Shown here: in pieces, positions 10,772 through 25,700 of the stretch
Layout of the letters: the number at the start of each line of letters is the position of its first letter
How positions within the stretch are numbered: position 1 is the first letter of the stretch
From: Owenia fusiformis
Taxonomy: Eukaryota; Annelida; Polychaeta; Sabellida; Oweniidae
NCBI GenBank assembly: GCA_903813345.2
Contig: CAIIXF020000001.1
Location: forward strand, 33,104,866 to 33,168,865
DNA length: 64,000 nt
Reading direction: 5' to 3'
The notes under the pieces: generated by a model
Seen by the model: the letters and a program-made list of their open reading frames with translations, nothing else
Databases searched by the model: none
What the model was told of the DNA's origin: nothing
Program-made: the position numbers and the translations under genes

Positions 10772-13700
10772 GTAAGTTATTTCACCCTGAACTTATTTAA
10801 AGCGGGTATATGGACTGTGGAGAAAAAAATTGAAAAATTTCTAGGCTCAGTTGGGGACAAAAATAAATGACAGGTCGATTTTCGATCACCATTTCCTAAT
10901 TATGGTGGTCTGAAAGCCCATAATTTCCAATATTGTCTAGATACATATCCCTTAAAATTTGTATATTTTACATTTTGTATAATCTCATCCACTGATTTAT
11001 GGCCTCTTGTAAATTCTCTTATTTTTAACATGGGAAATCCTCACTTCAGCAAATCCACCTGTCATTTATTTATGTCCCCAACTGTAAATCTGAGCTATCG
11101 GGGCGAAGTTTGGTCTAACAACTCATTCCTTATTCCTATTTAAGAAAAATGTATGCATATGGCAATATTCTTCAACCAGTAGAACTGGCAAATCTTACTT
11201 CCTGCGAAAGCTATTTGAATTTTGATATAATAGCTTTCCCACGGAGCATTTGGACAGCTGAATGATTGTGACCTTTGAAATCGGATTAAGTCGATCCGTG
11301 GCTTACTTTTGGTCTCTAACTGTGTCTTACATCAGTATCATCAATCCGTGTAAGTATTAGAGCGCTGAAATACTTCTTTTTCGATCAAGGCTTGTAAATT
11401 GTTCATCGAGTGAATGTTTTTTAGACATATTTCCGATATGGCGGTTTGTTAGGAGAGAGATACGCAACGAACGAAATAAATTTTGAGAATTAGTTAGGTT
11501 CGGACAACCTCCGGAGATTTACGAAAATGTCCGAGCAGAAAACGCCATATTGGAATTTGGCAGTAAAAACATTCACTCGACTAACAATTACAAGTCTTGA
11601 TCGAAAATGAAGTACTTCAGCGCTCCAATACTTACACGGATTGATGATACTGATGTAAGACACAGTTAGAGACCAAAAGTTTCAATTTATTTATTTTTTT
11701 TCAATTTATTAAATATATATGCATACATACAACAATACAAAGATGATGAAGGGAGCGAGACACCACTGAAAGGTGTATGGTGCCCCCTATAACAATAAAA
11801 GATTCATATGCAGTGATGTTGATAGCTCGCGTCTTTGCGTCTTTGGCGCAATTTTAACAGGGAAGACGCAGATTCCTTACCTCAGTGCGTCCAATCTGTA
11901 AAATCATGACGCAGTCAAAACACGTTGCCTTGTAGTCGAGATTGAATCCTATTCTTGATACCTGTCAGTTCAATTTGAGTATGGTCCAGTTATGAGGCCC
12001 AACACTTAGATTTAAGCAATATTTTTACCAAATTACTTTCGTCAGTTTGTTATCTCGTGCTTATAGTTAACACGCGAATCTAGCTTCGCAAATCAGTTGC
12101 GCACATCCCCGGGTCAATTTGTTATGACGAATCACTCATGGGTTATGTCATCACATGATTTCCAGGTCCGTATATGGTAAGGAGGGTTGGTCTTTGTCTT
12201 TATGATTGACATGGCCGCTATGCATAAGAAGTACGAACGGTTGTCTCATTTGTAAATAAATGCGAACGGTTTATACTATTTGCACTAAATGCCTCAGAAC
12301 TAACTTTACACTGTAACAGGGATATTGTATATTTATTTCATAGCAATAAATTTGTTAATTATGATTTATTTAGAAATTACCAGTGATTGATGATATAATA
12401 GATTCTCTACAAAAATACGAACATCAACACTCTAAATCGTTCGTAGTTTTCATGTATCAAAACAACCATCGATGAATCAAAAAAATATATTCGAATTTCA
12501 ATTTTATCCCGATTTTATTGCATATTACCACGTATTAAACATACATACACAATAGCATTTAATGCAGATATGTTCAATTGATTGAAAGCATATATATATT
12601 CCACACCAGAAAGACGAATAATAAAAGGCCACAGCTTTGCTGCACATTATACATTACTATCTGAAATAAACAAAAGTTAGGATAAATATAAATGTTTTTT
12701 TGGTCATTTGATTGCTTATTTTTTAAATTCAAAGTAGTTACATTTCTAAAACATTTCTGTTTTGACTGTACCCGAATTTGTTTGATTTGGAACTTCATTT
12801 TTTAAATGCCAAACCACCGGCGAGTAAATGTAAAATACAGAGAACCTCTGGCTAATTTTAGGGGGTTTAATAAAATACAGGTGAATCCCTGGCCAATTTT
12901 TTTTTAAATATAATTTTACTTTATTGCTTGTTTCAGAAGCAGGAGCAAGACAAAGTTATAAATTTTTATTAAATCGCGACGGAAAAAATGTCCCCCAAAA
13001 AATTGAAATGACCCACATATTTAGTTGGAGTGGGACATTTTTTTGATGTGTCCCATACTTTAAAATTTCTATCAACATCACTGCATATGAGTTAGCAATT
13101 GAAGATGACAAATAGGTATGTGAAAGGAAAAAATCCTGGTTACTATAATATTAGGTAATAAAGGTTTTGTTCCTGCAATTTCAGCTATGAAAGTAAGCCG
13201 CGGATCGACTTAATTCGATTTCAAAGGTCACTATTAATCAGCTGTTCACTTCCCCGTTTGAGAGCCATAAGTTTCAAAATCTAACATGGCTCTCGAAGTG
13301 AGTAAGGCAAATCGTTTAGAATCTACAATTCTATACAAGGAGTCCCACTCATAGATTTTTCAAATTTTTTCCAAGTCGACATCAAAACACATAGCGGGTG
13401 AATTTGAAACTAATATTTCTTGCTGCTCGAATTGATAGAATCTCTGATAGTGTGAGTCTTCTTATGAAAATGTTTCTTATAGAAATCACTTGACGATTAT
13501 TAGAAAGCATTAAAAGTTGAATCCAAAGCGTAATCTGGAATAAAAGTGAAAAAACATTGCGCGGACGTTAGAGAACAAACTTCCGGTTTAATAAAAAATG
13601 GCGGAGACGGGGGAGAAGAAGCAGACGAAGAATTCGAGGATTTTGTTTTGCCATTATTGATCGATATAAGGTATGTGTACAAATTCTAGTTGCATACATG

Positions 13701-16700
13701 GAAAATAGATACATTTTTAAAGGCTATAACATATTCAAAGCTTTCATTTTACGATAGGCCCAGGATCACTGGATACGACTCGGCAGTCTTTATACCCACT
13801 TTGATACGGTTGATAGGAATTTCATAAAGGGAACTCCCAGTGAGTTTCTCATTTTGGTTTTCAGTTCTTATTTTTGAATTTCCCCACACATCATATCATT
13901 GTGTCTGTATGTTCACATCACTCCCAGGTTCACTATGAAGTAGTATCAGTACCTCTATGGTAATAGAGAGATTTTGCACCTAGTGAAAGTACAACTTATA
14001 ACGTATACTTATACTTATAGGTAAACGTACAAGGTGTTTCATAATGTGGGCATTTCGTCAGGAAAGATCTTCTCGGACTGTAATAAATACAGGTCAAAGG
14101 GATGCCATTTGTACTTTCTTGAATGGTAGCATGTTAAGTTGATCCAAATGTGTTTGTCTAGAATAAAATAGGCTCATATATAGTACATATGTTATAGACC
14201 CATCTCTTCTCAAATTGACTTTTTGGAGGTGCTCGTTATGAAACACCCTGTATGTCATTTGTTGAGCTACTGAATGGGTCGTTTCCAGGAATTGCTAGAA
14301 CCTACTGGTTTGATTGGTGTTTCAAATTGATGGTTAAAGTATTTGATTGGATACTGTTACCACTCAGCCAATTAATTTTTAAAAATGCTTGCGGTCAATT
14401 GTTCCACACACATGTAGGCAAATCTTTATACGGAGATCCAACTGTATACGTTATCATCTACATAAATATACCGTTTTGTAAGTTCATTGAACTTATACTG
14501 ATCATGAAAACATTGAAATAATCAACTTGTTTATGTAATGACTCACTTTAAAGAACCATGACTCACTTTCAAGGATCGTGTTTATAATACACTACAACTA
14601 CAAGGACACGGAAGCAAGCATTTAATTATAATGTGCATAATCTACACGTGCAGATGACAGTGCATTCAAAGTCTCTAGTTGATGGAGCTTTTCTATAACG
14701 GGAATAGTTATGTTTCATTAAGTACAATTTAAAATTGATTTTAGTAAATATAATAGTTCGACATTACCCTTTAACCTTTAGCGTGCTGCCGTACGCCCGA
14801 TTTCAAACTTTTAAAAACTTTACTTTTTCGCGCCATTCGTATTGTCCAATTAGATTGCCCGATTTATTCAGTGCCTAACATGACTTCCTGTTGACCTAGA
14901 AATGGCGATATTTCGAAAAATAATTCTCAATTCAACAATTTAAACAGTGTTTTAGTCGTTTTTAGTGAACGAATTGTACAAAATGGTGGACAAATACGAT
15001 CACAACGAAAATGTGGAGGAAATGGATTACGATTTTGAGCTCTTGGAAGTCGATAAATAGAAATAGAAACTAGAATATTTTCTGAATTGAAAAATTGAAC
15101 ATTCGATCGCTGCAAATTCAGATTTGGATTCTGACCAGACGAAGAGGCGGAGCAGCGGATTCCAGAGGAGTATTCATGGTATATTTATGCCCAGTCGTGT
15201 TAATGTACGAAAAAATTCATGAGAACATTTTTTTCATGAGCCAGGCCACTGTATCTTCCCTTTGTGAAAATTTTATCCAGATTCATTCAGTAGTTATTGA
15301 GATATTAATTATTTAGTCCAGGCATATCATTTTTTGCACTCTTTGAAAAATAAGCCAGTTGCGTGGGATATATTTGCTGAAATAAGGCAGCATGGTAAAG
15401 GTTAAAGTATATGTATACGTATAAGTTGTACTTTCACTTATGTGCGAAATCTGTCTAATACCTCAAGATGAGACACCGATGTTTTTTTCTTGTTTTTTTT
15501 CATTTAACAAATGTGCAGCCATTTATGTTATTCATCTTGGTGTCTCATTTCCTCTACTAACATTACCTTATTGTTGCATCGAGGAGTCGCTCACTCACAT
15601 TCATAACTCTTAAGGAGGCAAACAGCTTCGAATAACCCCATCAACTCACCTATTACCTTACCTAAGATTTTCGACATCTAAAAAGTTACTCGACTTTTTT
15701 GTGATTATGAGTCAACGGAAGCATTCTTGAGTTTCAAATTGACTTCTGTGGTAACTTGAAACCATCTTCTAATTTATTCCACTTACCTTTTATTGTTTCT
15801 CCAAATATATTCTTTGAAAATCAGATTTTAAGGGTGTTAATCAGGGCAATTAAAGTTACAAAGCTGAAAGGTCATTTTTGAAAATCATTTTTACGTCCTG
15901 TGTTATTTCAATGGGAGAGGTTTCTTGATAAAGCCTATTACTTTCAGTAAATAAAGACATCATTTTTGTTAAATAAAATTCAAATTCAATTGTCTACTTA
16001 ACTTAATGAAGGAACTAAAATGAATTATATTTCCCCTCCCAAAATAATTTTTCTTTACAAATTATGCATAAAAAAATTCAAACCTAAAGATGCTTTAATA
16101 AATAATCCAATGCAGACTTGCCAACCTCCTGTTTTTTTACAGGAATATCCCGTAAATTTTTTGTTTTTCCGTAAAAATACCAAACTCCCGTACCGTTTTC
16201 TCCCGTAAAAACTCCCGTACTGTATTTCTACTAAAATCTCCCGTAATTTTTTTTAAAAATATGGCCGTAAAATCTCCCGTATTTTTGCTGAAATCTCCTG
16301 TAAAATCTCCCGTATTCTGGTATAACTCCAGTAAAATCTCCCGTTTTCTAGGTATAACTCCTGTAAAATCTCCCGTTTTCTGGTATAACTCCCATAAAAT
16401 CTCCCGTATTCTTGGTATAACTCCTGTAAAATCTCTGTTTTTTGCTGTCAAAATCTACCATTTTCACTATCGATACTTTCATAAATAACTTAAAAGTACT
16501 TCATTCCCATGATTCAAATTGCTTTTCTGCGATCAGTTCGGTATAAGTTTGCACACCAAATGTCCACAAACGGGGGCCAGTTCATATTCTGCCATACTTC
16601 TGTCGGGAGAATACACTTTGTTTTTATATGTCGCTAAACAAAATATTCCCGCAATATAAGGCGCATTATGGGTAGGGACTGCTGTGAAATAATGAACGTA

Positions 16701-19700
16701 GGTGACATCTATCTTACATTATAAGTTCTAATTAATTTATTAACTGCGCATGCGTCATAATTGGGAAAAACCGAACCTAAAAATGGAACCTCACGCAGAT
16801 TGCCCTTAGCATATAGTGAAACGCCACATATACATTTTACTTAGCTTTGATCAATTAGTTTCCAAAGTAATAAATATTGTATCTAAAATCTAAACAGATC
16901 ATATTAATAATATAGACAGTTTCAAATATAAATCATCCCAGAGTTTGACAATTTGAACTACATCCGTTAAAATAATTATATGAAATGAACAATTTTTGTG
17001 GTGGTTCGAAGTTGCATTATAATTTGAAGTGTTCTATCCGGATTTTCTGAGTCAGTGATGGCGCTTCATTTACAAGGTAAGAAGACGACTAATTAGTCAC
17101 TATTATACTCCCGTTTTTTCATAAATCTACCGTAAAAACTCCCGTTTTTTCAAAATCTACCGTAAAAACTCCCGTTTTTTTCAGAAATCTATTGTAAAAA
17201 CTCACATTTTTTTCAAAATCTATCAGAAACCTACCGTAAGAACTCCCGTTTTTTTCGAAATCTACCGTAAACTACCGTTCTTTCCAAATCTATAGTAAAA
17301 ACTCCCGTTTTTTAAAAATCAAAAGTAAAAACTCCCGTTTTTTCAGAAATCTACCATAAAAACTCCCGTGTTTTCAAAATCTACCGTAAAAACTCCAGTT
17401 TTTTCAGAAATCTACAGTAAAAACTCCTGTTTTTCCGAAATCTACCTTAAAAACTCCCGTTTTATCAGAAATCTACCGTAAAACTCCCGTTTTTTCAGAA
17501 TCTACCGTAAAAAACTCGTGTTTTTCAGAAATCTACCGTAAAAACTCCCGTTTTTTTTTAAAAATCTACCGCAAAAACTCCTGTTTTTTCAAAACCTACC
17601 GTAAAAAGAAGGGGGAGGGGGATTTGTGAATAACATAAAAATAGAACCCCTGGTCACCAAATTCTGGCTACGCTACTGAAAGAGGAAGTCAAACTGCCAG
17701 CGCCCTCTGTTGTTACTACGTCACTTCCGTTGCAAGAAACTTTGCTGAAAATATAATCTAAAATATCGCTCATTAATCCAGTTTACAATTTAACTCTACC
17801 ATGCATCTACTTCACCACCATCTTCTGATTCTGGACTGCTGACCGTGAGTAGAACGACCCCTTCGATGTCACATAAAACATTCTATTGCATAGAATTAAT
17901 TTACAAGTACAGTGCTGATATAAAATAAAGGGTGCGTTTTCAAACTAAACAGAGTGCTCCTACTAAAATAATTTTCCCTACATACCCCAAAAGTTTTGCT
18001 ATTATAGGTAAAAAGTTCTCTCAAAATTTCGAAGTGATTTTACCTGTTAATTCTGTCAATGGTCCACCATTTTTGCGGAAGATACACTGAAACGCAAACT
18101 CCATGAAAGGAAACGAAATCACTATGAAAAACCATGGCACACATTGTGCTCATGTGCAGCAAAGTTTAAAACAATCAGATTATTTGATCATTTTGCGCAC
18201 ATGAATTATTTGCTTCTGAGGACTTACAAGCTAACCACAATAAACAAACCTGGCAGAGACTACCCTTAGCCTACTTCATTTAAGCGAAATTTCAGCTCAA
18301 ACTCGTGACAAATGCATTATGCATATGCTGGTATGAAGCTTTGGAGACACTCATATTGGTAAATATGATTTACGGTGTATACTTTTCTGCAGTTTGTGGG
18401 AGTTTGGGACATTAAATGTTAAAATTCAAGAAAATATGCCAATTATACGACTTATATTATAGTTCTGTATTGACCTCAAGTCAGTTTAATTAGTCCCACA
18501 TATCATTTACACTGCCCTGTCAACCCTCACGCATTAGGCGTGACAATTACTCAGATGCGAGAAGGTAGTTACCAGTTTCGCCACCAGGTGGCTGATTCGG
18601 AGAATTAACATGGCAGGGTATTACAAAATTCCCTTAAACTTGAATATGCATCAGTTTTAGTGGTTAACTTTTCATATTACCTTTATGTATATGATAGTTA
18701 TACAAATTAAAATACAGGGTGTCCAAAAAAAACAGGACCGTAAGAAAGTTGAATAACTCGGTCAATTTTGCATATTTTGCCCTGAAATTTAAGAATTATT
18801 TAAATCATTCAATGTGAATTTTGTTCTGAAAGTTTGATGATAATCTGTTTATTGTGTCAAAAACTACAGTCCTTTACAAAACATGCTCAAAGTGGGCACT
18901 TCTCCTCTCTTTGCACAAACGAATCCTGCGAACAAAGTTGTTAATGACCCTTACCTATACACATTAATGTGAATGGTAAATATTGGGGTAGTTATTGCCC
19001 TCTTAAGACTGTTAGGGGCCTGTCAGTATACACATTGGCTTTGAGAAATCCTCAAATATAAAAATTTGGGGGATTTAGATCAGGCAAATGAGCTGCCCAT
19101 ATGGTTTGCGTTCTGCAACTGATGTGCTGACCACCAAAGCATTGCCTAAACCATTTCAGCATATCATTTGCACTGTTGGGGTGGTATTGGCTTGTTGAAA
19201 CCACTGCTTAATTATCTTCTTAGATGTCCCTTCTGGTGCTTAGTGACCTCCAAAACTTGGTGAGAACTTACTGGTCCTTTTTCATGGTGATAGCAAGTCG
19301 CCCCAGTCACCTTCGAACCAAAAGGGACTGATGATTCCATGTTTCCTCATTACCACCCAGGGAGTGCATTGTTCAGAATGCAATGGATGCTGTAACACTT
19401 CATCAGGAGGATGTAAGCCCCAGTAGCAATTGTTCTTGGAACAAACTTGTCCATTCAGAAAGACATGTGTGTAGGAGGATCATCAACAGCTTTGTTCGCC
19501 GGATTGAATTGTGCATAGAGATGAGATTTGCACATTTGGGTCATGTTTTGTAAGGAGCTGTAGTTTTTGACTCAATTGGTAGATTATTATCAAACTTTCA
19601 CAACAAAATTCACATTGAATGAACTAAATAATTCTTTTTTACGGTCCTGTTTTTTTTTGGACACCCTGTATGTCCAGTAAAAGAAAATATTATCTGCCCA

Positions 19701-22700
19701 ACACAAGAAAAGATATTCCACTTTTTGTGGTTTTACAACATGGGGTCTATGGGGAATCTCCCCGACCTAGAAGTCACAATTTCAAAGAAAATTAAATTTT
19801 CAAAGTTGATAAACTCTTCTCAAAACCACATTTCTAAGTGTAATTTTACATGTAGATTACAAATATGACATCAGTTTGACTGAAATTTTTAATGACGTAA
19901 ATCAAGATTATTTCTACTCGCATCTGGGGTATTAGGCGTGATTGTCACGCATTTGCTGGAAAAATAGAAATCACGCATCAATTTAGCGTGTATGATCAAA
20001 TATCACGCAAATCACACATTTTGTTGATATTTTTAAAAATCGTTTTTTGTGAAATGCCGACACGGTAAAATACCGAACGGCGAAAAAAAGCGAACGCATT
20101 CCGTTCGGTCTTTGCACGCTATTGCCGTTTATGTCAAGCTTTTTGTACAAAATATGTGTATATATCACGCATTAAAATTAAAAATCGTTTTTTTGTGAAA
20201 TGCCGACACAGTAAAATACCAAATGGCGAAAAAAGCGAACGCATTCCGTTCGGTCTTTGCATGCGATTGCCGTTTATGTCACGCATTTTGTACAAAATAT
20301 GTGCATTCCCCCTCCCCCCTCCCTGATTTTGACGGTTGACCGAATGGAGAGGTCTACAATTGTTTTGTTAGTCAGAAGAAACTAATAATACTCATATATA
20401 CGACAGTCATCAATCATGGCTTCATTTCACAATCTTTTCTCCGAACCACGCCAGCAATTAAATTTAAGAAAATCTGAAGACATTGAAAGCTAAACTCTCT
20501 GTTTTCAGCACATAACTGCGTACTCACTAGTAAATTAATGTTAATTTTGCGTTTCTATTTGTATTTTTGCTATATTCGTCGTGTAGAAAAGTCAAAATAT
20601 CACTTTAATCAACGTTCACAAAATGTCCGTCTACCATGTTTTTTTCTGTAAACATTGTGACGTCATATTCCCCATAATTCACAAGTGTAGTACAGTAACA
20701 TACGCAGTCAATAATATGATATCCCATTATGCACAAGTGAGGTACAGGCAAAAATGTTGACCGCTAATTGACCAATCAGATGCGAGTATTTACACTCAGG
20801 TACTAACAATAAGCATTGGCACACTGTCTAATGACACTTTGGGTAGTAGGCAGCCATTTTAAAAAATGACCGTTTTTTACTATAACTTAAAAAGTATTGG
20901 AGCGCTTTTGTTCGGTTTCAAAAATATTCCAAAATATATAGTTTAAAGAAACATCATGGGACTTCTCGGTAATCTCTGATGTGACATCATTCGGAGTGGT
21001 GTCACATTCTCAGAAAAGGCATTTGACTTCGGGAATAAACATTTGAACAACCAAAATAGCCGAAGCACTCCATTAAATATACGCTTGCTTATTTTATGCT
21101 TTTATCAAAAGACACTTTCTTGGATGTGTTGCTTTGGTGATTTGTGTTGAAGCTAACAACAGTACGCATCGTTTGAGGTATGACATGTGATATTTATTGA
21201 TAAACTGACTCTAAAATCAAGGAAAAATAAATTTTCCGAGGGTTCTCGTGTCTTGTCCTTGAGTATATTTATTGAGCCTAGACACAGAGGAGGTTATCCA
21301 TGGTTAAATTGACAAAGTTTGAATTAGAATTTCTCAAATCGCAGCCTATCGATTTTAAAGAATTTCAGAGAAATACAGCATAGCATCTCACCTCCATGTC
21401 AAAAAAATTTCAACAAAAATATCCCACGAAAATTTGTGCTCTTACATAATACAAGTACCAAAACGTCATCATATTTATGTATATTGACCAATTCACTACT
21501 TCCAAGGTCATCCATCCGCAGAAAATAATCCCAAATATTTTACCATTCATTGATATGATCACATGTTTCCTAGTTATTCTGGGCATTATATGCCAGGAAA
21601 TGAGAAGATTCTATTAGACTAGAATCAGGGGGTTGAAAATATAATGACATCTTATATTTTGACGAGCAGGCAAGTCATGTTCACTAATTGAAAGGAAAAG
21701 GGTTCCTAAATTGATACTGAGATTTAACAAAACGAAATAGGTGTCAAAATGTGTTTTTGGGTAAAAAATTTGTTTTTTGCTAAATTTTTTTTAAAAAATT
21801 AAAACATTTTTTTAGAAGTTTTATTTTAGTAAATACAGTCTGGTTGACTACGGAAAAGTGAAAATAAATCAGTTTTGATCGAATTTGGTGATTTTGGGGA
21901 GGTTTTAAAGATTTATCTTGTGGTTGTCATAGTGAAATGAATGTAGACTAGAATCAGTGCATTGAATATAATTACCTCTTTTTGACGAGCAGGCAAGTTA
22001 TGTTAACTAATTGAATGGTAAATGATTTCTCAATTGATACTGAGATTTAACAAGGAAAAATAGGTGTCAAAATGTGTTTTGGGTTAAATATGTGTTTTTC
22101 GGAGAATTTTTTTTTAAATTAAAAAAAAAATTAGAAATTTTATTTCAGTAAATATAGTCTGGTTGACTATGGAAACATGAAAATAAATCAGTTTTGATCG
22201 ATTTTGGTGATTTTGGGGAGGTTTAAGAGATTTCTCTTGTGGTTGGCATATAGTGAAATGAATGTAGACTAGAATCAGTGCATTGAATATAATGACATCT
22301 TTTTGACGAGCAGGCAAGTTATGTTAACTAATTGAAAGGTAAATGGTTTCTTAATTGATACTGAGAGTTAACAAGAAGAAATAGGTGTCATAATGTGTTT
22401 TGGGGTAAAAATGTTTTTTTGCAGAAAAAAATTAAACATTAATTTTTTTTAGAAATTTTATTTTAGTAAATACAATCTGGCTACAGAGTATAAAAAGTGA
22501 AAATAAACCATTTTTGATCGATTTTGGGAAGCTTTTAGAGATTTCTCTTGTGGTTGGCATAATATGTATAGTGGAAATAAATAGTCAATTACCAATTCTT
22601 TGCATTACTAATAGAGACAATATTTAGGTTTACTACTCAAATTAACATTTCACCAAGAAAACAATATATTCTAATTCAATTTTATTCCGTACTACATTGT

Positions 22701-25700
22701 GTCATATTCCTTTAGTTATATTATTCACATATTCATAAAAGTAAAGAAAATCATACCAAAAAGCATACTTTAATATATTCAAATCCTTTGTAAACACAAT
22801 GACCAGTTTACTAAATAGCACTATAAAATTGACATTTAGGTCCACTTCTATTTATTTTATATATCAACGATCTCCCAGATAATGTAAATTCAAAATGCTA
22901 CATCTACGCAGATGACACATCTCTTCACTTTATTTTTGACCCCAAAAAGCCCCAAGAAATTGATGAATTAGTAAAATCTGATTTATCTGAGATAGAAAAT
23001 TGGTCCAAATTGTGGAAGCTACAATTTAAACCAGAAAAGAGCTGTGAAGTTATTTTCTCTGGAATTAGAACCAATCCTCAAAATGTAAGCAAATCCTACC
23101 TTAGTGACTCTGAAATTGAAAGAACAAATGTACATAAACACCTTGGACATACTTTTGATCATAATCTAACGAATCAAAATCACATTGAGGAAATATACAA
23201 TAAAGTTAGAAAAATGATAAATCCCTTGAAAAATCTTAAAACTAAGTTAAACTCTAGAGATCTTGAAACGCTTTTTAATTCCTTTATAAGACCTCATTTT
23301 GACTATGGAACTGCTCTTTTTAATAATGCGTCAAAAAATCTTCTCAATAGACTTGATAAAATCTACTATCAGGCTGCTCTTGTGTGCTCTGGTTGTCTTC
23401 ATGGCAGTAATACTGATAAGGTTTTAAATCTCCTTCAATGGCCTTCCTTAGAAACAAGAAGAAGAATGCAAATCAATAACTTCATGTTCAAGGTAGTTAA
23501 TGGGCCAAATCCACCTTTTCTAGATGAAATCTTTGAGAAGTTCAAAAATCCTGGAACACGAAATTTGCGCGATAGATTTGACTTTATTTTACCCACCAGG
23601 TGCTCAGAGAGGTTTTTAAATTCATCAGTACCATCTGCAATATCAAACTGGTCACAATTACCTAAAAGATTACGTAATATGGAAACTTTTCAATCCTTTA
23701 AAAAACACCAAAAGATCTTGTTTAAAAATCAAGAAAGTTTTATTAGCACTTCCAAACTCAATCTGAAAAGATCTCATGAAATTCTAATTAACAGATTTAG
23801 AGCCGATCTTCTTTTCAAAGCCCAACTTTATGCACATAATTTTACATGTATATTGATAATCCAAATAGTAATTGTGGAGCTCCTCAGACAGAAAAACACT
23901 TTTTCTTTCAATGTCCTCTCATCAAAGAAAGTATAACCAAATTAAAAACTGATATTATGGATACAACTGGTTCTTCAGACGAACACTCAACTCAGAATGA
24001 TCTGCTTTACTTAATGAAACATGGTTCTGAAAAAATTTCCCTTGATTTAAATTCAAAACTCCAAACCCTAATTGCTGAATTCATTGAAACAAACCTATGA
24101 GCTCTTTCCCCTCCTTAACAGTACTTTAAATAATTTTGTCCACAGAGATAGGTCCACCCCATGGTCAACCTCAAGTGCAGTATTAACCCCCTTGACCTTA
24201 TTCATATTGTATTTGTATAATCTTACTGTACCCTTCTATAATGCCATTGGGCGATTGAAGGGATGTATAATGTTATATCTTGTAATGAAATAAATTTATC
24301 TGAATAAAAAAAAAAAAAAAAAAAAATTGACATTGATACATACAATGTTATATGGAAACATATTTTCAATTTTCAGTATCATCACCACAGGCTGTCATCA
24401 GCCATTTTGAACATTGGGGTATACCAGGTCGTTTTTACAAGTTTCAATGTTCCACACAATTTATTACTAAACTGAAAAGCAGATTAAATGAACCAGCACA
24501 AATAATGACAATGTAAATCATGCTCCTGGTAGAAATTCATCTCACAACTTTTATGATCGAATATGATGTTACTGCAGAAGGCATGACCATTAGCTAATAC
24601 ATAGTATCTTTCTCTCACATCTGACAACTAAGAACATGTTCATCTTTAGCATGAGCAGAAGATAATGCACTTGTGAGAGAATGCTGTATGCCAAATAGAT
24701 ACTGATGTTGTATCACGTTTGAATTTTGAAAAAATAGTCTCGATGATCTTTGCATTTAATTGACATTAGGTGATACCAATTCCAATGATGGATATTGTTG
24801 GTACTATTGAGAATTATATTATACTGGTTGTTGTACACTATACTGGTATGTCAGAAATGTATTGTACCATTTTAACTTTTGTGGCGTTGTACCTTCCCCA
24901 TTGTTGAAAATATATCATATGATTTATCAATTATCTGTAGAGGTCCTGTTTGGATGTTGTGCCTCAATTGTATTTTCAAGGTTCTTTGTATTGTGTTCAA
25001 CTGTTTCTTTTAAACTTTTTATAATGTTTGTCCATCTGGATTTAGTACAGAAACTGCATACTGTTTTCTGTGTGATAGACCCCACTGTCTGAACCATTGA
25101 CTAACACGTCTATTTTGATAGGGAGATGATTGTGAGTGGTGATTATTGATTCTAGACTAGTTCAATAAAGTCAATCAAACCAGAAAAAGTACAATTATCG
25201 TAACACTAGATTGGCTGGCAGGGCTCCAACCTGGCACAATGACAAGTTGACCACAACTATTTATGTGGTGATCAACACTGATTGTATTGTTTGAACTAGT
25301 TAAGGTATGGAGAATATTATTTTAATTAATTGTCTAATTAGTGCCTTTTGACACCTCGTTCACCATGTTAAATTTCACAAATCTTTTGTTATATATTAGG
25401 GAGTATTTTGATATAGGTCTCTTGCCTGCTCGTTAAAATATAAGTACTTTCACTTTCTAGAGGCTTTTATCATCATATGATTCTAGTCTATATCCAAAGA
25501 TGGTGCTGTAGTATACCATTGAAGTCTCCAAACAGGTTTCTAATAGAACTACTTTCCTCATACCACGAGATAAACAAGCAGAGTAAGGATAGTACACTCT
25601 AATAAGGTCATGGTTGACTGACTATCCATGCTGTTCGATGTTCATTTAAATGTTAGGGGTTTTCTGAAGTGATTTCCAAACTTTCAGTCTAATCCCTTCA

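Larger units (their letters stand above)
18550..19929. mobile_element. MITE with terminal CAGATGCGAG repeat, interrupted copy
   Basis: Ends CTCAGATGCGAG and CTCGCATCTGGGG beside TA. The ~425-bp host is split by a mariner relic at 18715-19668. The uninterrupted copy is at 55491-55921. A repeated ATTAGGCGTGA lies just outside both ends of this copy. Confidence 0.8.

Noticed and set aside
16137-16488. Open frames reading repeated G-D-F-T and K-S-P-V-F
   Set aside because: Translated minisatellite; frames stay open only because the unit lacks stops.
16120-17605. Regular repeats considered as a CRISPR array
   Set aside because: Units are contiguous and variable with no unique spacers, in an animal genome.
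18550-19929. Repeated ATTAGGCGTGA outside both ends as an 11-bp target duplication of the MITE
   Set aside because: The intact copy at 55.5 kb ends at TA and lacks this word; it more likely belongs to a surrounding TCACGC-rich repeat.
23010-23936. 308-codon frame taken as a host gene
   Set aside because: It is the 3' half of a LINE polymerase with YADD box, frameshift, poly(A) and target duplication.
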